Shown: positions 1 to 8,843 of the stretch, one piece after another | Layout: each line of letters starts with the position of its first letter | How positions within the stretch are numbered: position 1 is the stretch's first letter | Origin: CAVTUU01 sp045804965 | GTDB taxonomy: Bacteria > Chloroflexota > Chloroflexia > Thermomicrobiales > UBA6265 | NCBI GenBank assembly: GCA_045804965.1 | Contig: JBJMMD010000047.1 | Coordinates: 372,001-436,000 of the forward strand | Direction: 5' to 3' | DNA: 64,000 nt | Translations under genes and position numbers: made by a program | Notes under the pieces: generated by a model | Database searches by the model: none | The model's input: only the letters and a program-made list of their open reading frames with translations | What the model was told of the DNA's origin: nothing

Positions 1-105
1 GAAAGACATATTCACCATCCAATAGACAGGAAACAAGATAATCGCCATGACCAATAAAACGACGACTACCCAGACAATTCGACCGGATGTTGAGGTGCCA
101 ACCAC
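1..105 (-). CDS. Carbohydrate ABC transporter permease, MalG-type (N-terminal fragment)
   Basis: Only the first 35 codons are inside the window. The minus strand reads from a GTG at 105, and a stop codon just upstream in the same frame limits the start. The fragment has one strongly hydrophobic segment (residues about 11-30) ending in FPVYWMVNMSF, which is the typical first transmembrane helix and following loop of the MalG/UgpE class of inner-membrane permeases. It lies about 20 bases after the stop of the MalF-type permease in the same operon, the usual order in CUT1 sugar importers. The rest of the gene lies outside the window, so the EAA loop cannot be checked. Confidence 0.8.
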   Translation of the reverse strand, partial: MVGTSTSGRIVWVVVVLLVMAIILFPVYWMVNMSF

Positions 106-125
106 GACTCACCCTTGCCTGTGTC

Positions 126-1079
126 TTATGAAGCCGGCGCTGCATAATCGGCGAGAACGCGCCTAACGTAGATCGTAGCGATAATGATTAGCCCGAACTG
201 GAAAAGAAATGATAATGCCGCCGAATAACCAAGATCGAAAGTGGTGAAGGCGCGGATATAGATGGTGTACGTCATGCTATAAGTCGCGGAACCAGGACCG
301 CCCTGCGTCATCACGAAGATTTTGTCGAAGATTCTCGCGGCGTCGATCAAACGCAGCAAGATGACAACCAAAAAGACGGGACGCAGAAGCGGTAAAGTCA
401 CTGTCCTGAAAATGCGGAATGCATTCGCGCCATCGATCGCGGCCGCTTCGTATGGGTCGCGTGGCAGCGACAAAAGGCCTGCATAGAGCAAGAGAAATAC
501 AAAGGGAGTTGCCTGCCAAATGTCGACGATCATAACCGAGTAGAGCGCGATGTTTCGATCGGTGAGCCAACTCACTGGCCCAATGTTCAGCAAACTCAAG
601 AAATAGTTGTAAATGCCGAAGTTGATGTCATACATGAAAAGCCATGCGACCGCAACGCTAACTGGCGGCATGATGATTGGGATAATGAGAAGCGAAGTCA
701 CAACTGGTCGGAAAGGAATGTTTTGCGTCAAAAGGAGCGCGAGAAGCAGACCGAGCACTACCTCGGCGATCGTAACTCCGAGCATCCATTTGATCGTAAT
801 CTTCACCGATTGGACAACGAGTGGGTCGTCGATCGCCCGCCGAAAATTGTCGAGTCCGATGTAGGTCCGCTGAATATTTCCGCGAATGAGTTTGACTCGA
901 CTGAACGCGTACAGCACAACTGTAATCGAAGGAATCAGTGCGAAAACGACGAACATCGCAAGGACTGGCGCCACAAGGACCCAGCCCATATTTCGCTCCC
1001 ACCACGGGGCCCGCGCCCCCTTGATGGTGAGCGACTTCTGTTTTTCTGCTGCGATCTCGCCAGTGACCATTGGAGACAC
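126..1079 (-). CDS. Carbohydrate ABC transporter permease, MalF/UgpA-type
   Basis: This is a 317-residue inner-membrane permease of the CUT1 sugar-importer family, normal length for the class. About six hydrophobic segments are visible, the first at residues 33-57. The EAA loop that docks the ATPase is clear at residues 211-230 (EAAAIDGANAFRIFRTVTLP). It follows the substrate-binding protein by 55 bases and precedes a MalG-type permease, so the three form one importer. No ATPase gene is visible here; such importers often share an MsmK/UgpC-type ATPase encoded elsewhere. The start is either GTG at 1079 or ATG at 1070, and neither has a good ribosome binding site. The neighbouring inositol genes suggest a cyclitol or related sugar as substrate (inference). 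Confidence 0.92.
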   Translation of the reverse strand: MSPMVTGEIAAEKQKSLTIKGARAPWWERNMGWVLVAPVLAMFVVFALIPSITVVLYAFSRVKLIRGNIQRTYIGLDNFRRAIDDPLVVQSVKITIKWMLGVTIAEVVLGLLLALLLTQNIPFRPVVTSLLIIPIIMPPVSVAVAWLFMYDINFGIYNYFLSLLNIGPVSWLTDRNIALYSVMIVDIWQATPFVFLLLYAGLLSLPRDPYEAAAIDGANAFRIFRTVTLPLLRPVFLVVILLRLIDAARIFDKIFVMTQGGPGSATYSMTYTIYIRAFTTFDLGYSAALSFLFQFGLIIIATIYVRRVLADYAAPAS

Positions 1080-1134
1080 TCAAACTGATCGCGGGCGAGG
1101 AGGTCGGACCCCTGCGCCCGCGCTTCAGCACTAG

Positions 1135-2505
1135 CTACTTGAGCACGTCTTCTCGCACGAGCAGGTCGCGCATCTCTTTGTTTGCGTTTTTCATCGCGTC
1201 TTCGCCGCTCGTTTGGCCCGCAATTGCTTCTGCTACCCAGCGTCCGTAAATCTCCTCGAGCGCCGAGTAGAACGGTGTCCGCGGTCGCGGAAGCGCTTGC
1301 TTAGCCGCGTTGAGCAGACCGGGCAGGAACGGGAATTTGTCGACTGCTTCTGGATCCTGAAGAACTGACAACCTGGTTGCCGGAATATTCTGATCCATAA
1401 GGAGTCGCTTTTGCTGCTCAGCCGCGGTGAACCAAAGGATAAAGTCCAACGCGGCATCACTGTTTTTCGCGCCTTCGGGGATACCAAGAAGCCAGTTGCC
1501 GGTCATATCGGCTGGCTTCACCCCACTTTGGGCTGGCTCGGGACCAACTTCGATTTTACCAATGACCTTCGACAGCTTCGGATCAAAGGCCTGGAGAAGC
1601 TGATCCGGCCAGATATCTCCCGACATGGCGATCTTCCCAGAATAAAGGTGGATGCCATTTTCCGGGTGGCCGACATTTTCAACGCCTGGCGGCGCCTGAT
1701 CCTTCAACTTCAAATGCAGATCAATAGCGGCCATCGCCTCCGGCGTTTCGAGTTGAGGTTCACTGGTAGTGGGGTCAAGGAGGTCCTTTCCGAATCCGCG
1801 CAATACCGGCAGAAAACTGGTCGCGGCCGGATTGCCCGCTTTTCCGCGAAGACCGATACCATAGAGTCCCGCGCTACCCTTGGCATCGGTGACCGCGGTC
1901 GCCAATGTCAAAACCTCGTCCCAGGTCTTTGGAACTTCCTTGCCCATTTCATCTAAGACGTCAGTACGCCATGCAAAGGTTTGGACATTTCCGACCCAGG
2001 GAATTCCACGCAACCCGGAATCTTGCGGATACTCTCCGAGCGCAAGAAGTTGGGGCAAGAAATCCTCGTCGGCTTTGACGCCCTTTTTGTCGAGCATCTC
2101 GCCAAGGTTGGCAAGAAACTCGCCTCCTGCGAATAGTGGCATCCATGGATCGTCCATGCTCACCACGTCATAGGCCCCGGTCGCCTGTGTCAAGTTGATG
2201 TTCATTTTCGCGTAGAGGTCAGCGTAGATGTTTGGAGCGGTTGTGATTTTGACGTTGTTCTTTTGCGAGTACTCGTCGAGGAGTGGCTGAACCTTGTCGA
2301 TGTCGTCTTTCTGCGCGGCGAACGTGATTTCGCCGCCACCTTGCCGGGAATATCGGCGAAGTCCGCCGGTCGCGCCTGGAGCAGCTTTCGTCGCCGCGAA
2401 TTTGCTGCCCGCGAGAGCGCCAGCGCCGACCGCGGCTGACGTCTTGATCAAGTTCCGGCGGTTGATCTTGGTCGTCCGCAATGCGTCGTCGTCGTTGCGA
2501 TTCAT
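1135..2505 (-). CDS. Tat-exported sugar-binding protein of ABC importer (family 1)
   Basis: This 456-residue extracellular solute-binding protein would deliver sugar to the permeases encoded downstream. The N-terminus carries a twin-arginine signal (NRRNLIKTSAAVGAG, residues 15-29) followed by a small-residue hydrophobic stretch, so export in folded form through Tat is likely. The mature part has the family-1 pattern of a periplasmic binding fold, with segments such as YDVVSMDDPWMPLFAGGE and GNWLLGIPEGAKNSDAALDF. A good ribosome binding site (AGGAG, 8 bases upstream) supports the ATG at 2505. The substrate cannot be read from the sequence. Its place between sugar-isomerase/dehydrogenase genes and the permeases suggests a polyol, cyclitol or sugar acid. 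Confidence 0.92.
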   Translation of the reverse strand: MNRNDDDALRTTKINRRNLIKTSAAVGAGALAGSKFAATKAAPGATGGLRRYSRQGGGEITFAAQKDDIDKVQPLLDEYSQKNNVKITTAPNIYADLYAKMNINLTQATGAYDVVSMDDPWMPLFAGGEFLANLGEMLDKKGVKADEDFLPQLLALGEYPQDSGLRGIPWVGNVQTFAWRTDVLDEMGKEVPKTWDEVLTLATAVTDAKGSAGLYGIGLRGKAGNPAATSFLPVLRGFGKDLLDPTTSEPQLETPEAMAAIDLHLKLKDQAPPGVENVGHPENGIHLYSGKIAMSGDIWPDQLLQAFDPKLSKVIGKIEVGPEPAQSGVKPADMTGNWLLGIPEGAKNSDAALDFILWFTAAEQQKRLLMDQNIPATRLSVLQDPEAVDKFPFLPGLLNAAKQALPRPRTPFYSALEEIYGRWVAEAIAGQTSGEDAMKNANKEMRDLLVREDVLK

Positions 2506-2644
2506 AACCGTTTCTCCTGCCTAGACTTGGATTCACTACCAAAGACTCGAAGTCGCGGAAAGCGTGAAGGGGCAAGTGATGAGCCACGACCTCCTTTCGA
2601 CAAAACTCGACCGAAGTATTCGAGATCTGATCGCGCTCCCTCCG

Positions 2645-3796
2645 TTACCGCATTGTCGCTGGCGTACCCACGCCAAACATGCCACGCTGCCTGACCGGAC
2701 TATCAAGGGGTAAGTTCAACTCTCGAAGCCCGATCGCTCCGAATTGAAAAACGGGATCGTCAGGTTCAAGTGGAAGCATTACCTTCTCGCCGGTCGCCCC
2801 TGCTTTGTATGCGCCGACGACGGCTTCGAGAACTCGGGCGCCGTCCGCGCCAGACGCGGCGGGCACCGCCTCGCCCCGTAGCGCGTCGCGGAAGTTGGCG
2901 ATCGCCAAGCGATGACCTTCCTTAAACGAGGCGCTCGGAATAACTTCCCTTTTTCCGGCGGCGCTGAAAACGAAGATCCGCTCCGGGTCAACAAACGGGT
3001 GGGTACCGTAATCTTGATTGATCAAGATCGCCCGGCCCTCAGTTCCCATCAATTCGATGCCGCCTGGCCCATCCCCCCAGGCCATATTGATCATAGCTTG
3101 GCCGGATGGATAGCCATAGCGCACGAGCGCGTAGTCTTCGACATCTCCGTCATTGTCCCGGCGGCGATCGACAAAAGCGCTGACTGATGTCGAAAAATTT
3201 CCCATGAGCCAGTCGGCGAGATAGACGGCATGGAGCATGTCCATCAGTACGCCGCCACCTGACTCTCGGGCGTCGTGCCTCCAGCGCGGCCGATAAGCGT
3301 TGTTTCCAGGCCTGTCATCGACGCTCAAGAAGTTGAGCGTCGCGGTCTCAATATGTCCAATCTCGCCGTTATCGATAATCTCCTTGAGCGCGCGGTAAAC
3401 TGGAAAGTACGTGTAATTATGGACAGTCGCCATGACGACGCGATTCAGGCGAGCCGCGTCGACCATGCGATGAGCATCGAGCGGCGCGATGGCGAGCGGT
3501 TTTTCACACAGCAGGTGCTTGCCGGAATTCGCGGCCGCGATCGAAATCTCGGGCCTGAATTGCTGCGGCGTGGCAACGATGACCGCGTTGATTGCCGGGT
3601 CTTCAACGATTTGCGTCCAATCAGCGAACGTCTGGTCGGGGCTCAACCCTGCGAGTTCTGCCACATTCGCAAGTCGGTCGGGCGTGGGGTCCGCAACTGC
3701 CGCCAGCGTTAAGCCATCGGTCGCGAGCACGCCAGGCACGAGCGCGCTCAAGGAGACATTTCCGCAGCCGATGATGCCGACGTTTATCGAGTTCAA
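2645..3796 (-). CDS. Gfo/Idh/MocA-family NAD(P)-dependent oxidoreductase
   Basis: This 383-residue protein is a sugar or cyclitol dehydrogenase. It has an N-terminal Rossmann fold with the dinucleotide motif GIIGCGNVS (residues 8-16) and the family's CEKPLA motif, whose lysine is catalytic, near residue 98. The C-terminal half is the usual alpha/beta substrate domain. It starts with TTG at 3796 behind an AAAGGA ribosome binding site. The gene lies 10 bases downstream of a sugar-isomerase-like gene and upstream of the ABC importer, so all are probably co-transcribed and act on the imported sugar. The exact substrate is unknown; members oxidise myo-inositol, glucose derivatives and many others. 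Confidence 0.9.
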   Translation of the reverse strand: MNSINVGIIGCGNVSLSALVPGVLATDGLTLAAVADPTPDRLANVAELAGLSPDQTFADWTQIVEDPAINAVIVATPQQFRPEISIAAANSGKHLLCEKPLAIAPLDAHRMVDAARLNRVVMATVHNYTYFPVYRALKEIIDNGEIGHIETATLNFLSVDDRPGNNAYRPRWRHDARESGGGVLMDMLHAVYLADWLMGNFSTSVSAFVDRRRDNDGDVEDYALVRYGYPSGQAMINMAWGDGPGGIELMGTEGRAILINQDYGTHPFVDPERIFVFSAAGKREVIPSASFKEGHRLAIANFRDALRGEAVPAASGADGARVLEAVVGAYKAGATGEKVMLPLEPDDPVFQFGAIGLRELNLPLDSPVRQRGMFGVGTPATMR

Positions 3797-3806
3797 ATCC
3801 TATCCT

Positions 3807-4730
3807 TTACGTGATTGCCGCCAGGAATTCACAGGTCTTCACGACCCCTTGGATGCCGGGCAAATACGGGTCCTCATTTTCGATGCTGAGCACGTCGTCA
3901 TAACCGACATCGATCAGTGCTACGAGAAACTCTCTCCACCACAATTCGTCATGGCCGAAACCGGGCGTGCAAAAATTCCAGGGCCGCTCGCGAAAGGAAA
4001 CATCGGCTCGATTATCGATGAGGCCGACGAGCGCGACATTCTGGCGGTGAACGGCCACGTCCTTGATGTGGACGTGGTAAATGGCGTGACCAAGTGCGCG
4101 GACGCAAGCAGGAATATCCATGCCTTGCCACATCAGATGGCTTGGATCGAAATTCGCGCCGATGATCTCGCCAACGGCCGAACGAAGGTGGAGCAAGGTT
4201 GGCACGTTGTAAACGAGATTGACGGGGTGAAGCTCAAAGCAGAACTTAGAAACGCCATTGGCTTTGGCCACGGCGGCAAATTCCTTCCAGAGTGCGATCG
4301 CCTGATCCCATTGCCACCGGCCCATGTCGAGCATATCCTCCGGCCATGGATAGGCGAGCCAATTTGGAAGAGTTGAGGTGTCAGAGTCTCCAGGCGTACC
4401 GGATTGGGTGACAATCCGCTCAACCCCAAGTAACCCCGCGAGTTGTATCGTCTTCTTCGTCAACTCAGCGTGATCGGCGCCAACTCGGGGATGTAACGGG
4501 AAGGCGCTGATATTGAGCGCTGAGAGCGTGACGCCGGAAGCAGCAAGTGCGCGCTGGAGATCCCCACGGGCCTTCGCATCATCCAACAATTCGTCAACAT
4601 CGAGGAATGGCGACGGACATTGGCCCCCGGTCGACAGCTCGATTCGCGTGATCCCCAGACCTGCGACAGCTTCGAGTGTTTCGTCGAGCGTCGCGAGGCC
4701 AGCGGATTCCGCGTAGAGCCCAATCTCCAT
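3807..4730 (-). CDS. Sugar phosphate isomerase/epimerase-type TIM-barrel protein
   Basis: This 307-residue protein belongs to the AP-endonuclease-family-2 TIM-barrel superfamily that includes xylose isomerase-like epimerases, inosose dehydratase and inosose isomerase (IolI). Likely metal ligands are seen in CFELHP, NFDPSHL, HVHIKD and SIENEDP, spaced as in active members. It is the first gene of the minus-strand transport operon (isomerase, dehydrogenase, binding protein, permeases). A promoter-like sequence for it lies at 4859-4887. A related protein, also paired with a Gfo/Idh/MocA enzyme, is encoded at 13480-14412. The reaction could be isomerisation, epimerisation or dehydration of a keto-cyclitol; the sequence alone does not decide. 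Confidence 0.87.
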   Translation of the reverse strand: MEIGLYAESAGLATLDETLEAVAGLGITRIELSTGGQCPSPFLDVDELLDDAKARGDLQRALAASGVTLSALNISAFPLHPRVGADHAELTKKTIQLAGLLGVERIVTQSGTPGDSDTSTLPNWLAYPWPEDMLDMGRWQWDQAIALWKEFAAVAKANGVSKFCFELHPVNLVYNVPTLLHLRSAVGEIIGANFDPSHLMWQGMDIPACVRALGHAIYHVHIKDVAVHRQNVALVGLIDNRADVSFRERPWNFCTPGFGHDELWWREFLVALIDVGYDDVLSIENEDPYLPGIQGVVKTCEFLAAIT

Positions 4731-4858
4731 CGACGAAGGTCTCCTCTCGCTCTCGGCCTGATTGAATTGTCTCGCCGAGCGCGCCTCGCCCGCTGACGCT
4801 CAACCCAATTCGCCTCGCCTGACGTGGGAGAGCTAGAGCACTTTGTCGGACTTCGCGT

Positions 4859-4887
4859 AACCTATCAGCCAGTTTGTGCAGTGTCAA
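4859..4887 (-). promoter_or_regulatory. Candidate sigma70-type promoter for the minus-strand transport operon
   Basis: On the minus strand TTGACA (4887-4882) and TAGGTT (4864-4859) are separated by 17 bases. The first hexamer is a perfect -35 match and the second matches the -10 consensus at three of six bases. Transcription would start near 4852, giving a leader of about 120 bases before the ATG at 4730. It is back-to-back with the plus-strand promoter at 4927-4955. Confidence 0.45.
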
Positions 4888-4926
4888 CAAGCGACGAGGC
4901 GCTCTGCGAGTTGCGATCCTTCGTCG

Positions 4927-4955
4927 TTGACAGGTCGCCGTAAGGGCCGTAGCAT
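4927..4955 (+). promoter_or_regulatory. Candidate sigma70-type promoter for the iol/transketolase operon
   Basis: TTGACA (4927-4932) and TAGCAT (4950-4955) are 17 bases apart. This is a perfect -35 and a 4/6 -10 with ideal spacing. Transcription would begin about 30 bases before the GTG at 4993. The 40 bases between the two divergent -35 hexamers are a natural place for a shared regulator. Confidence 0.5.
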
Positions 4956-4992
4956 GCCCGCGCCCAACCGTACATGAGCGGAGCATGACCAC

Positions 4993-5925
4993 GTGACAGT
5001 TCGTTCGAAACAATCCTCAATGACCGATCCCCAAGGCCGCCTATCCGCGCTCGAAGTTGGCACGGCGCCGGTCAATTGGAATAATGACGATCTCCCGCAG
5101 TGGCGGCGTCATGTACCGCTCGCTGAAATGCTCGACGCGATGACACGCGCCGGCTACAGCGGCACCGAATACGGCACCGGCTTTCCCCGCGATCCCGGCG
5201 AATTACGCGCTGAGCTCGAGCCACGGAGCTTGAAACTTACGGGTTCCTACCAATGGCTCCACTTCCAGCACGCGACGGTTTTCGCACTTGAGCTCACCGA
5301 ACTTGATAACGTGTTTCGGGCGCTTGCGGGATTCGATTGTGCCAATCTGATTGTAGCCAGCGCGATGACCCCCGAGCGCATCGCGATCGCGGGACGGGTG
5401 CCGGACGATGGCAGTTCTGGCTTACCGGAGCGAGGCTGGGCGACGCTCGCCGAAGCTCTAGCGCGGGTTCGCGATCGAGCCGCGGCGTGGGATATTCGCG
5501 TTCATTTCCACAACCATGTCGGCAGTCATGTTGAGTCGCCACCGGAAGTTGAACGGCTCCTCGAGGAGCTGCCGGATGGCGTTGACCTCTGCTTCGACAC
5601 CGGGCATTACGCGTTCGGCGGTGGAGAACCACTTCGGTTTGTTCAACAGCATGCCGACCGAATCGGATACGTGCACCTCAAGGATGTCGATCAGACCGTC
5701 GTCAACGAAGCGCGCTCGGAAGAATTCGGCTTTCTCAATGCGCTTCGTCGCTTCGTTTTCACCGAGCTCGGTAATGGCGGCGTCGATATTCCAGCCGTCA
5801 TTGCGGCCTTGCGCGATTCCCGGTATGGTGGATGGATTATCGTCGAGCAGGACACCTGTAAAGGCGACCCAACCGAAACTGCCAAACAAAACCGAGCGTA
5901 TCTTCGCTCGACGTGCGGGATTTAG
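4993..5925 (+). CDS. iolE: IolE-like inosose dehydratase (TIM barrel)
   Basis: IolE dehydrates scyllo-inosose (2-keto-myo-inositol) to the diketone that IolD later hydrolyses. This 310-residue protein opens with the IolE-type signature GTAPVNWNNDDLP, then GYSGTEYGTGFP. Later it shows HFHNHVGSHVES, CFDTGHYAFGG and YVHLKDVD, which carry the probable metal ligands of this TIM-barrel family. Two starts are possible: GTG at 4993 or ATG at 5020; the IolE homology begins after both. It is the first gene of a plus-strand operon with transketolase halves, iolG, iolB and iolD, which supports the inositol role. A general sugar epimerase is the alternative. Confidence 0.85.
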   Translation: MTVRSKQSSMTDPQGRLSALEVGTAPVNWNNDDLPQWRRHVPLAEMLDAMTRAGYSGTEYGTGFPRDPGELRAELEPRSLKLTGSYQWLHFQHATVFALELTELDNVFRALAGFDCANLIVASAMTPERIAIAGRVPDDGSSGLPERGWATLAEALARVRDRAAAWDIRVHFHNHVGSHVESPPEVERLLEELPDGVDLCFDTGHYAFGGGEPLRFVQQHADRIGYVHLKDVDQTVVNEARSEEFGFLNALRRFVFTELGNGGVDIPAVIAALRDSRYGGWIIVEQDTCKGDPTETAKQNRAYLRSTCGI

Positions 5926-5943
5926 TTTCGACGAGACCGACTG

Positions 5944-6819
5944 ATGGGCTTGACTAAGACCACACATCAACACTCGCTGAAAGAGCTGAGCCAACTCAGC
6001 GCAAAGGCGCGAAAGTTGATTCTCGAGTCGGTGCATACGGCCGGCGCCGGTCATGTCGGCGGACCGCTTTCCGCGACCGATTTCCTCATCACGCTCTATT
6101 TCGACGTGCTCAATATCGACCCACAGCAACCCGACTGGTCAGAACGAGATCGCTTCATTTTGAGCAAAGGGCACTCATCGATCGGACTTTATGTTGTACT
6201 GGCGCTGCGGGGATATTTTCCGCTGTCAGAGCTCGGGTCGTTCGATCAAATTGACTCTCGCCTTCAAGGTCATCCTGATATGACCAAATTGCCTGGGCTC
6301 GACATGTCGACCGGGTCGCTCGGTCAAGGTCTTTCACCGGGACTGGGCATGGCGCTCGGAGCCCGACTGAAAGGGGCGACGTTTCACACATGGGTAATGC
6401 TCGGCGATGGCGAAATTCAAGAGGGCCAAGTTTGGGAAGCTGCCTTTGTTGCTTCTCGCTACGAGCTCGACAACCTCACCGCGGTGCTCGATTACAACCG
6501 ATTGCCTCAGTTCGGCTGGCCAAGCGAAAAAGGTCTCACCCGCGATCGCCCAATTGACGATCCCGATGCCAAGTTCCGCGCCTTTGGTTGGCATGTCGTC
6601 GAATGTGATGGCCACGACCACGGCTCAATTCGGAGCGCCGTGCAGGAGGCCCTCAACCACGCCAAACAGCCGACGTGCATCGTCGCTCACACCATAAAAG
6701 GTAAAGGCGTATCCTTTATGGAAGGCGATTTTAACTGGCATGCGAAAGCGCCCGACGAGGAGCAATTGAGCGCTGCTCTGCGCGAGCTCTCGCGTGGCGC
6801 CGACAGCGCGGACGGCTGA
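5944..6819 (+). CDS. Transketolase, N-terminal (ThDP pyrophosphate-binding) subunit
   Basis: This 291-residue protein equals the first third of a transketolase and carries the thiamine-diphosphate/metal-binding module. Visible motifs are GHVGGPLSATDFL, the SKGHSS loop, and GDGEIQEG followed by a conserved asparagine in LDYNRL. It starts 18 bases after iolE. The stop is 4 bases before the ATG of the second half, so the two subunits are made together and should form a heteromeric enzyme. Split transketolases are common in catabolic clusters of Firmicutes, Actinobacteria and Chloroflexi. Placement inside an inositol operon is the odd feature, discussed under findings. Confidence 0.93.
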   Translation: MGLTKTTHQHSLKELSQLSAKARKLILESVHTAGAGHVGGPLSATDFLITLYFDVLNIDPQQPDWSERDRFILSKGHSSIGLYVVLALRGYFPLSELGSFDQIDSRLQGHPDMTKLPGLDMSTGSLGQGLSPGLGMALGARLKGATFHTWVMLGDGEIQEGQVWEAAFVASRYELDNLTAVLDYNRLPQFGWPSEKGLTRDRPIDDPDAKFRAFGWHVVECDGHDHGSIRSAVQEALNHAKQPTCIVAHTIKGKGVSFMEGDFNWHAKAPDEEQLSAALRELSRGADSADG

Positions 6820-6823
6820 ACCT

Positions 6824-7822
6824 ATGACTGCGACCGTTCAAACTGTCCCGCAAGGTCGGGCCCAATTGGTCGCCCTTCGGGACGCCTGGGGCGAACACCT
6901 CGTAAAACTCGCCGATCGCTACCCCGAGCTCGTCGTGCTCGATGGCGACCTGGCCAACTCGACGAAAGCAGACATCTTCGCCAACGCGCGGCCAGACAGA
7001 TTCTTCGAAATGGGCATCGCCGAGCAAAACATGATCGGCGTCGCTGCTGGCATGGCGACTGTCGGCTTCGTTCCCTGGATTAGTACGTTCACCGCGTTCA
7101 TCGCCAAGCGCGCTCTCGATCAGATCCGGGTCGTGGTCGCCCAACCGCATCTCAACGTCAAGCTGTGCGGGGGCTATAGCGGCATCCTCACCGGCAAAAC
7201 GGGGAAAACGCACCAATCGGTCGAGGACCTCGCCATCTTCCGTGCTATGCCCGGAGTGACGACCATTGTCCCGGCAGACGCCGTGGAGCTTCGCAGCGCC
7301 ATGGATGCGATGATGGAGACCGCCGGTCCAATGTACTTGCGCCTAACGCGTGATCCGTCGCCATGCATTTTCCCGAGCGACTACCGGTTTGCCATTGGCC
7401 GCGCAGTTCAAGTCCGCTCCGGCGCAGATGTCGCGATCATTTCGACAGGCGTCCAAACAATCCGCGCGCTCGAAGCGGCCGACGTCCTTGCCCAAGAAGG
7501 CATCAGCGCTTCCATTCTCCACGTACCGACACTAAAACCGCTTGATGAGGACGCGATCATCAACGTTGCTGAAAAGACCCGGGCCGTCGTCACTGCGGAG
7601 GATCACTCAATTATCGGAGGTCTCGGCGGCGCGGTTGCCGAAGTGCTTAGCGAACATTTGCCGACCAGGTTGAAGCGAGTCGGATGGCAAGATGTCTACG
7701 GCGAATCAGGACCGAACGACGCCTTGCTCGAAAAGTACCGACTCACGGGGCGACACGTCGCGGATGCCGCGCGTTCACTGATATTGGGCATGTCGTTGGC
7801 CAACCGAGGTGTCAATGGGTAA
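6824..7822 (+). CDS. Transketolase, C-terminal (pyrimidine-binding) subunit
   Basis: This 332-residue protein corresponds to the central and C-terminal domains of transketolase. The catalytic glutamate that activates thiamine diphosphate is visible as E67 in GIAEQNM. The pyrimidine-binding domain is followed by the transketolase C-terminal domain (about residues 190-325). I chose ATG 6824 because an upstream in-frame start would overlap the N-subunit gene and add ten residues without homology. The 3' end overlaps the start of the iolG-like gene by eight bases, so translation of the two is probably coupled. Confidence 0.93.
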   Translation: MTATVQTVPQGRAQLVALRDAWGEHLVKLADRYPELVVLDGDLANSTKADIFANARPDRFFEMGIAEQNMIGVAAGMATVGFVPWISTFTAFIAKRALDQIRVVVAQPHLNVKLCGGYSGILTGKTGKTHQSVEDLAIFRAMPGVTTIVPADAVELRSAMDAMMETAGPMYLRLTRDPSPCIFPSDYRFAIGRAVQVRSGADVAIISTGVQTIRALEAADVLAQEGISASILHVPTLKPLDEDAIINVAEKTRAVVTAEDHSIIGGLGGAVAEVLSEHLPTRLKRVGWQDVYGESGPNDALLEKYRLTGRHVADAARSLILGMSLANRGVNG

Positions 7823-8843
7823 TCGCATTCGCGTCGGTCTCATCGGTGCGGGACGCATTGGCAGACGACACGCGCAAACCCTGGCCAATTTAATCCCACA
7901 GGCTGAACTCGCGCTGATTGCCGACGCATCTTCCGACGCGGCGCGCGAAACGGCCGAGTCAGTACGAGTCGAGAACTGGACGACCGATCCGTATTCGGTT
8001 ATCGGTGACGAGTCGATTAAAGCCGTCGTAATCGCTTCCTCAACCGATACACATTCTCCTTTCATCATTGCTGCCGCGCGAGCCGGCAAAGATGTCTTTT
8101 GCGAAAAGCCGATTGCGCTCGATCTCGAGGCCACCGACGCCGCGCTTGAAGCTGTCGAACAATCCGGCGTTCGCCTTCAAATCGGCTTTCAGCGTCGTTT
8201 TGACAAAGGCTTTCGCCGCGCCAAGCAGCTAATCGACGAGGGAGCAATCGGCAAGGTCGAGGCAATCCGTGACACGATGCGCGATCCGTCCCCGGTCTCA
8301 CGCGACTACATCGCGACGAGCGGTGGACTTTACCGCGACATGGTCATCCATAATTTTGACAACGTGCGCTGGCTTGTCGGGGCTGACGTATCCGAGATCT
8401 TCGCGATGGGCGCCGTACTCGTCGATCCCATGTTCCAGGAGTTCGGCGACATCGACACGAGCGTCGTTTCCCTCCGCTTCGAGAACGGCGCGCTTGGAAC
8501 AATCGACAACAGTCGCCGCTCAGGGTTTGGCTATGATGTTCGGACTGAGATTTTCGGCTCGCAGGGCGCGGTCTTTGTCGGATATTCGCGAGACACACCG
8601 CTCTTGCATCTGACGCAGGATGGCGTCAAGAGCGATCATGTGCATTGGTTCCTCGAGCGATTCGATGACGCGTACGTCGAAGAGTTGCAGGATTTCGTAA
8701 AGGTCATCGTCGAGAATCGCCAGCCATCTGTAACCGGAGTCGATGCACGCGCGGCAATGGCTATGGCGTATGCGGCTGAGGCCTCGCGTCGGGAGCAGCG
8801 ACTGATCCAACTTGAATCGTTCGCTCGGAATACTGGTGACTGA
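7815..8843 (+). CDS. iolG: IolG-like myo-inositol/scyllo-inositol dehydrogenase (Gfo/Idh/MocA)
   Basis: This is a 342-residue NAD(P)-dependent dehydrogenase that would oxidise inositol to inosose, the first step of the pathway. The Rossmann motif is GAGRIG (residues 11-16) and the catalytic lysine lies in CEKPIA (Lys98). The pair DMVIHNFDNVRWL holds the conserved Asp/His of inositol dehydrogenases. ATG 7815 or GTG 7809 may be used; both lie inside the end of the transketolase gene. The stop overlaps the iolB start by one base. Both the similarity and the operon (iolE, iolB, iolD) support the inositol assignment over a generic sugar dehydrogenase. Confidence 0.88.
   Translation: MGNRIRVGLIGAGRIGRRHAQTLANLIPQAELALIADASSDAARETAESVRVENWTTDPYSVIGDESIKAVVIASSTDTHSPFIIAAARAGKDVFCEKPIALDLEATDAALEAVEQSGVRLQIGFQRRFDKGFRRAKQLIDEGAIGKVEAIRDTMRDPSPVSRDYIATSGGLYRDMVIHNFDNVRWLVGADVSEIFAMGAVLVDPMFQEFGDIDTSVVSLRFENGALGTIDNSRRSGFGYDVRTEIFGSQGAVFVGYSRDTPLLHLTQDGVKSDHVHWFLERFDDAYVEELQDFVKVIVENRQPSVTGVDARAAMAMAYAAEASRREQRLIQLESFARNTGD

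Noticed and set aside
3489..4376. A 295-codon plus-strand ORF
   Set aside because: It crosses the Gfo/Idh/MocA and isomerase genes on the opposite strand and shows no family features.
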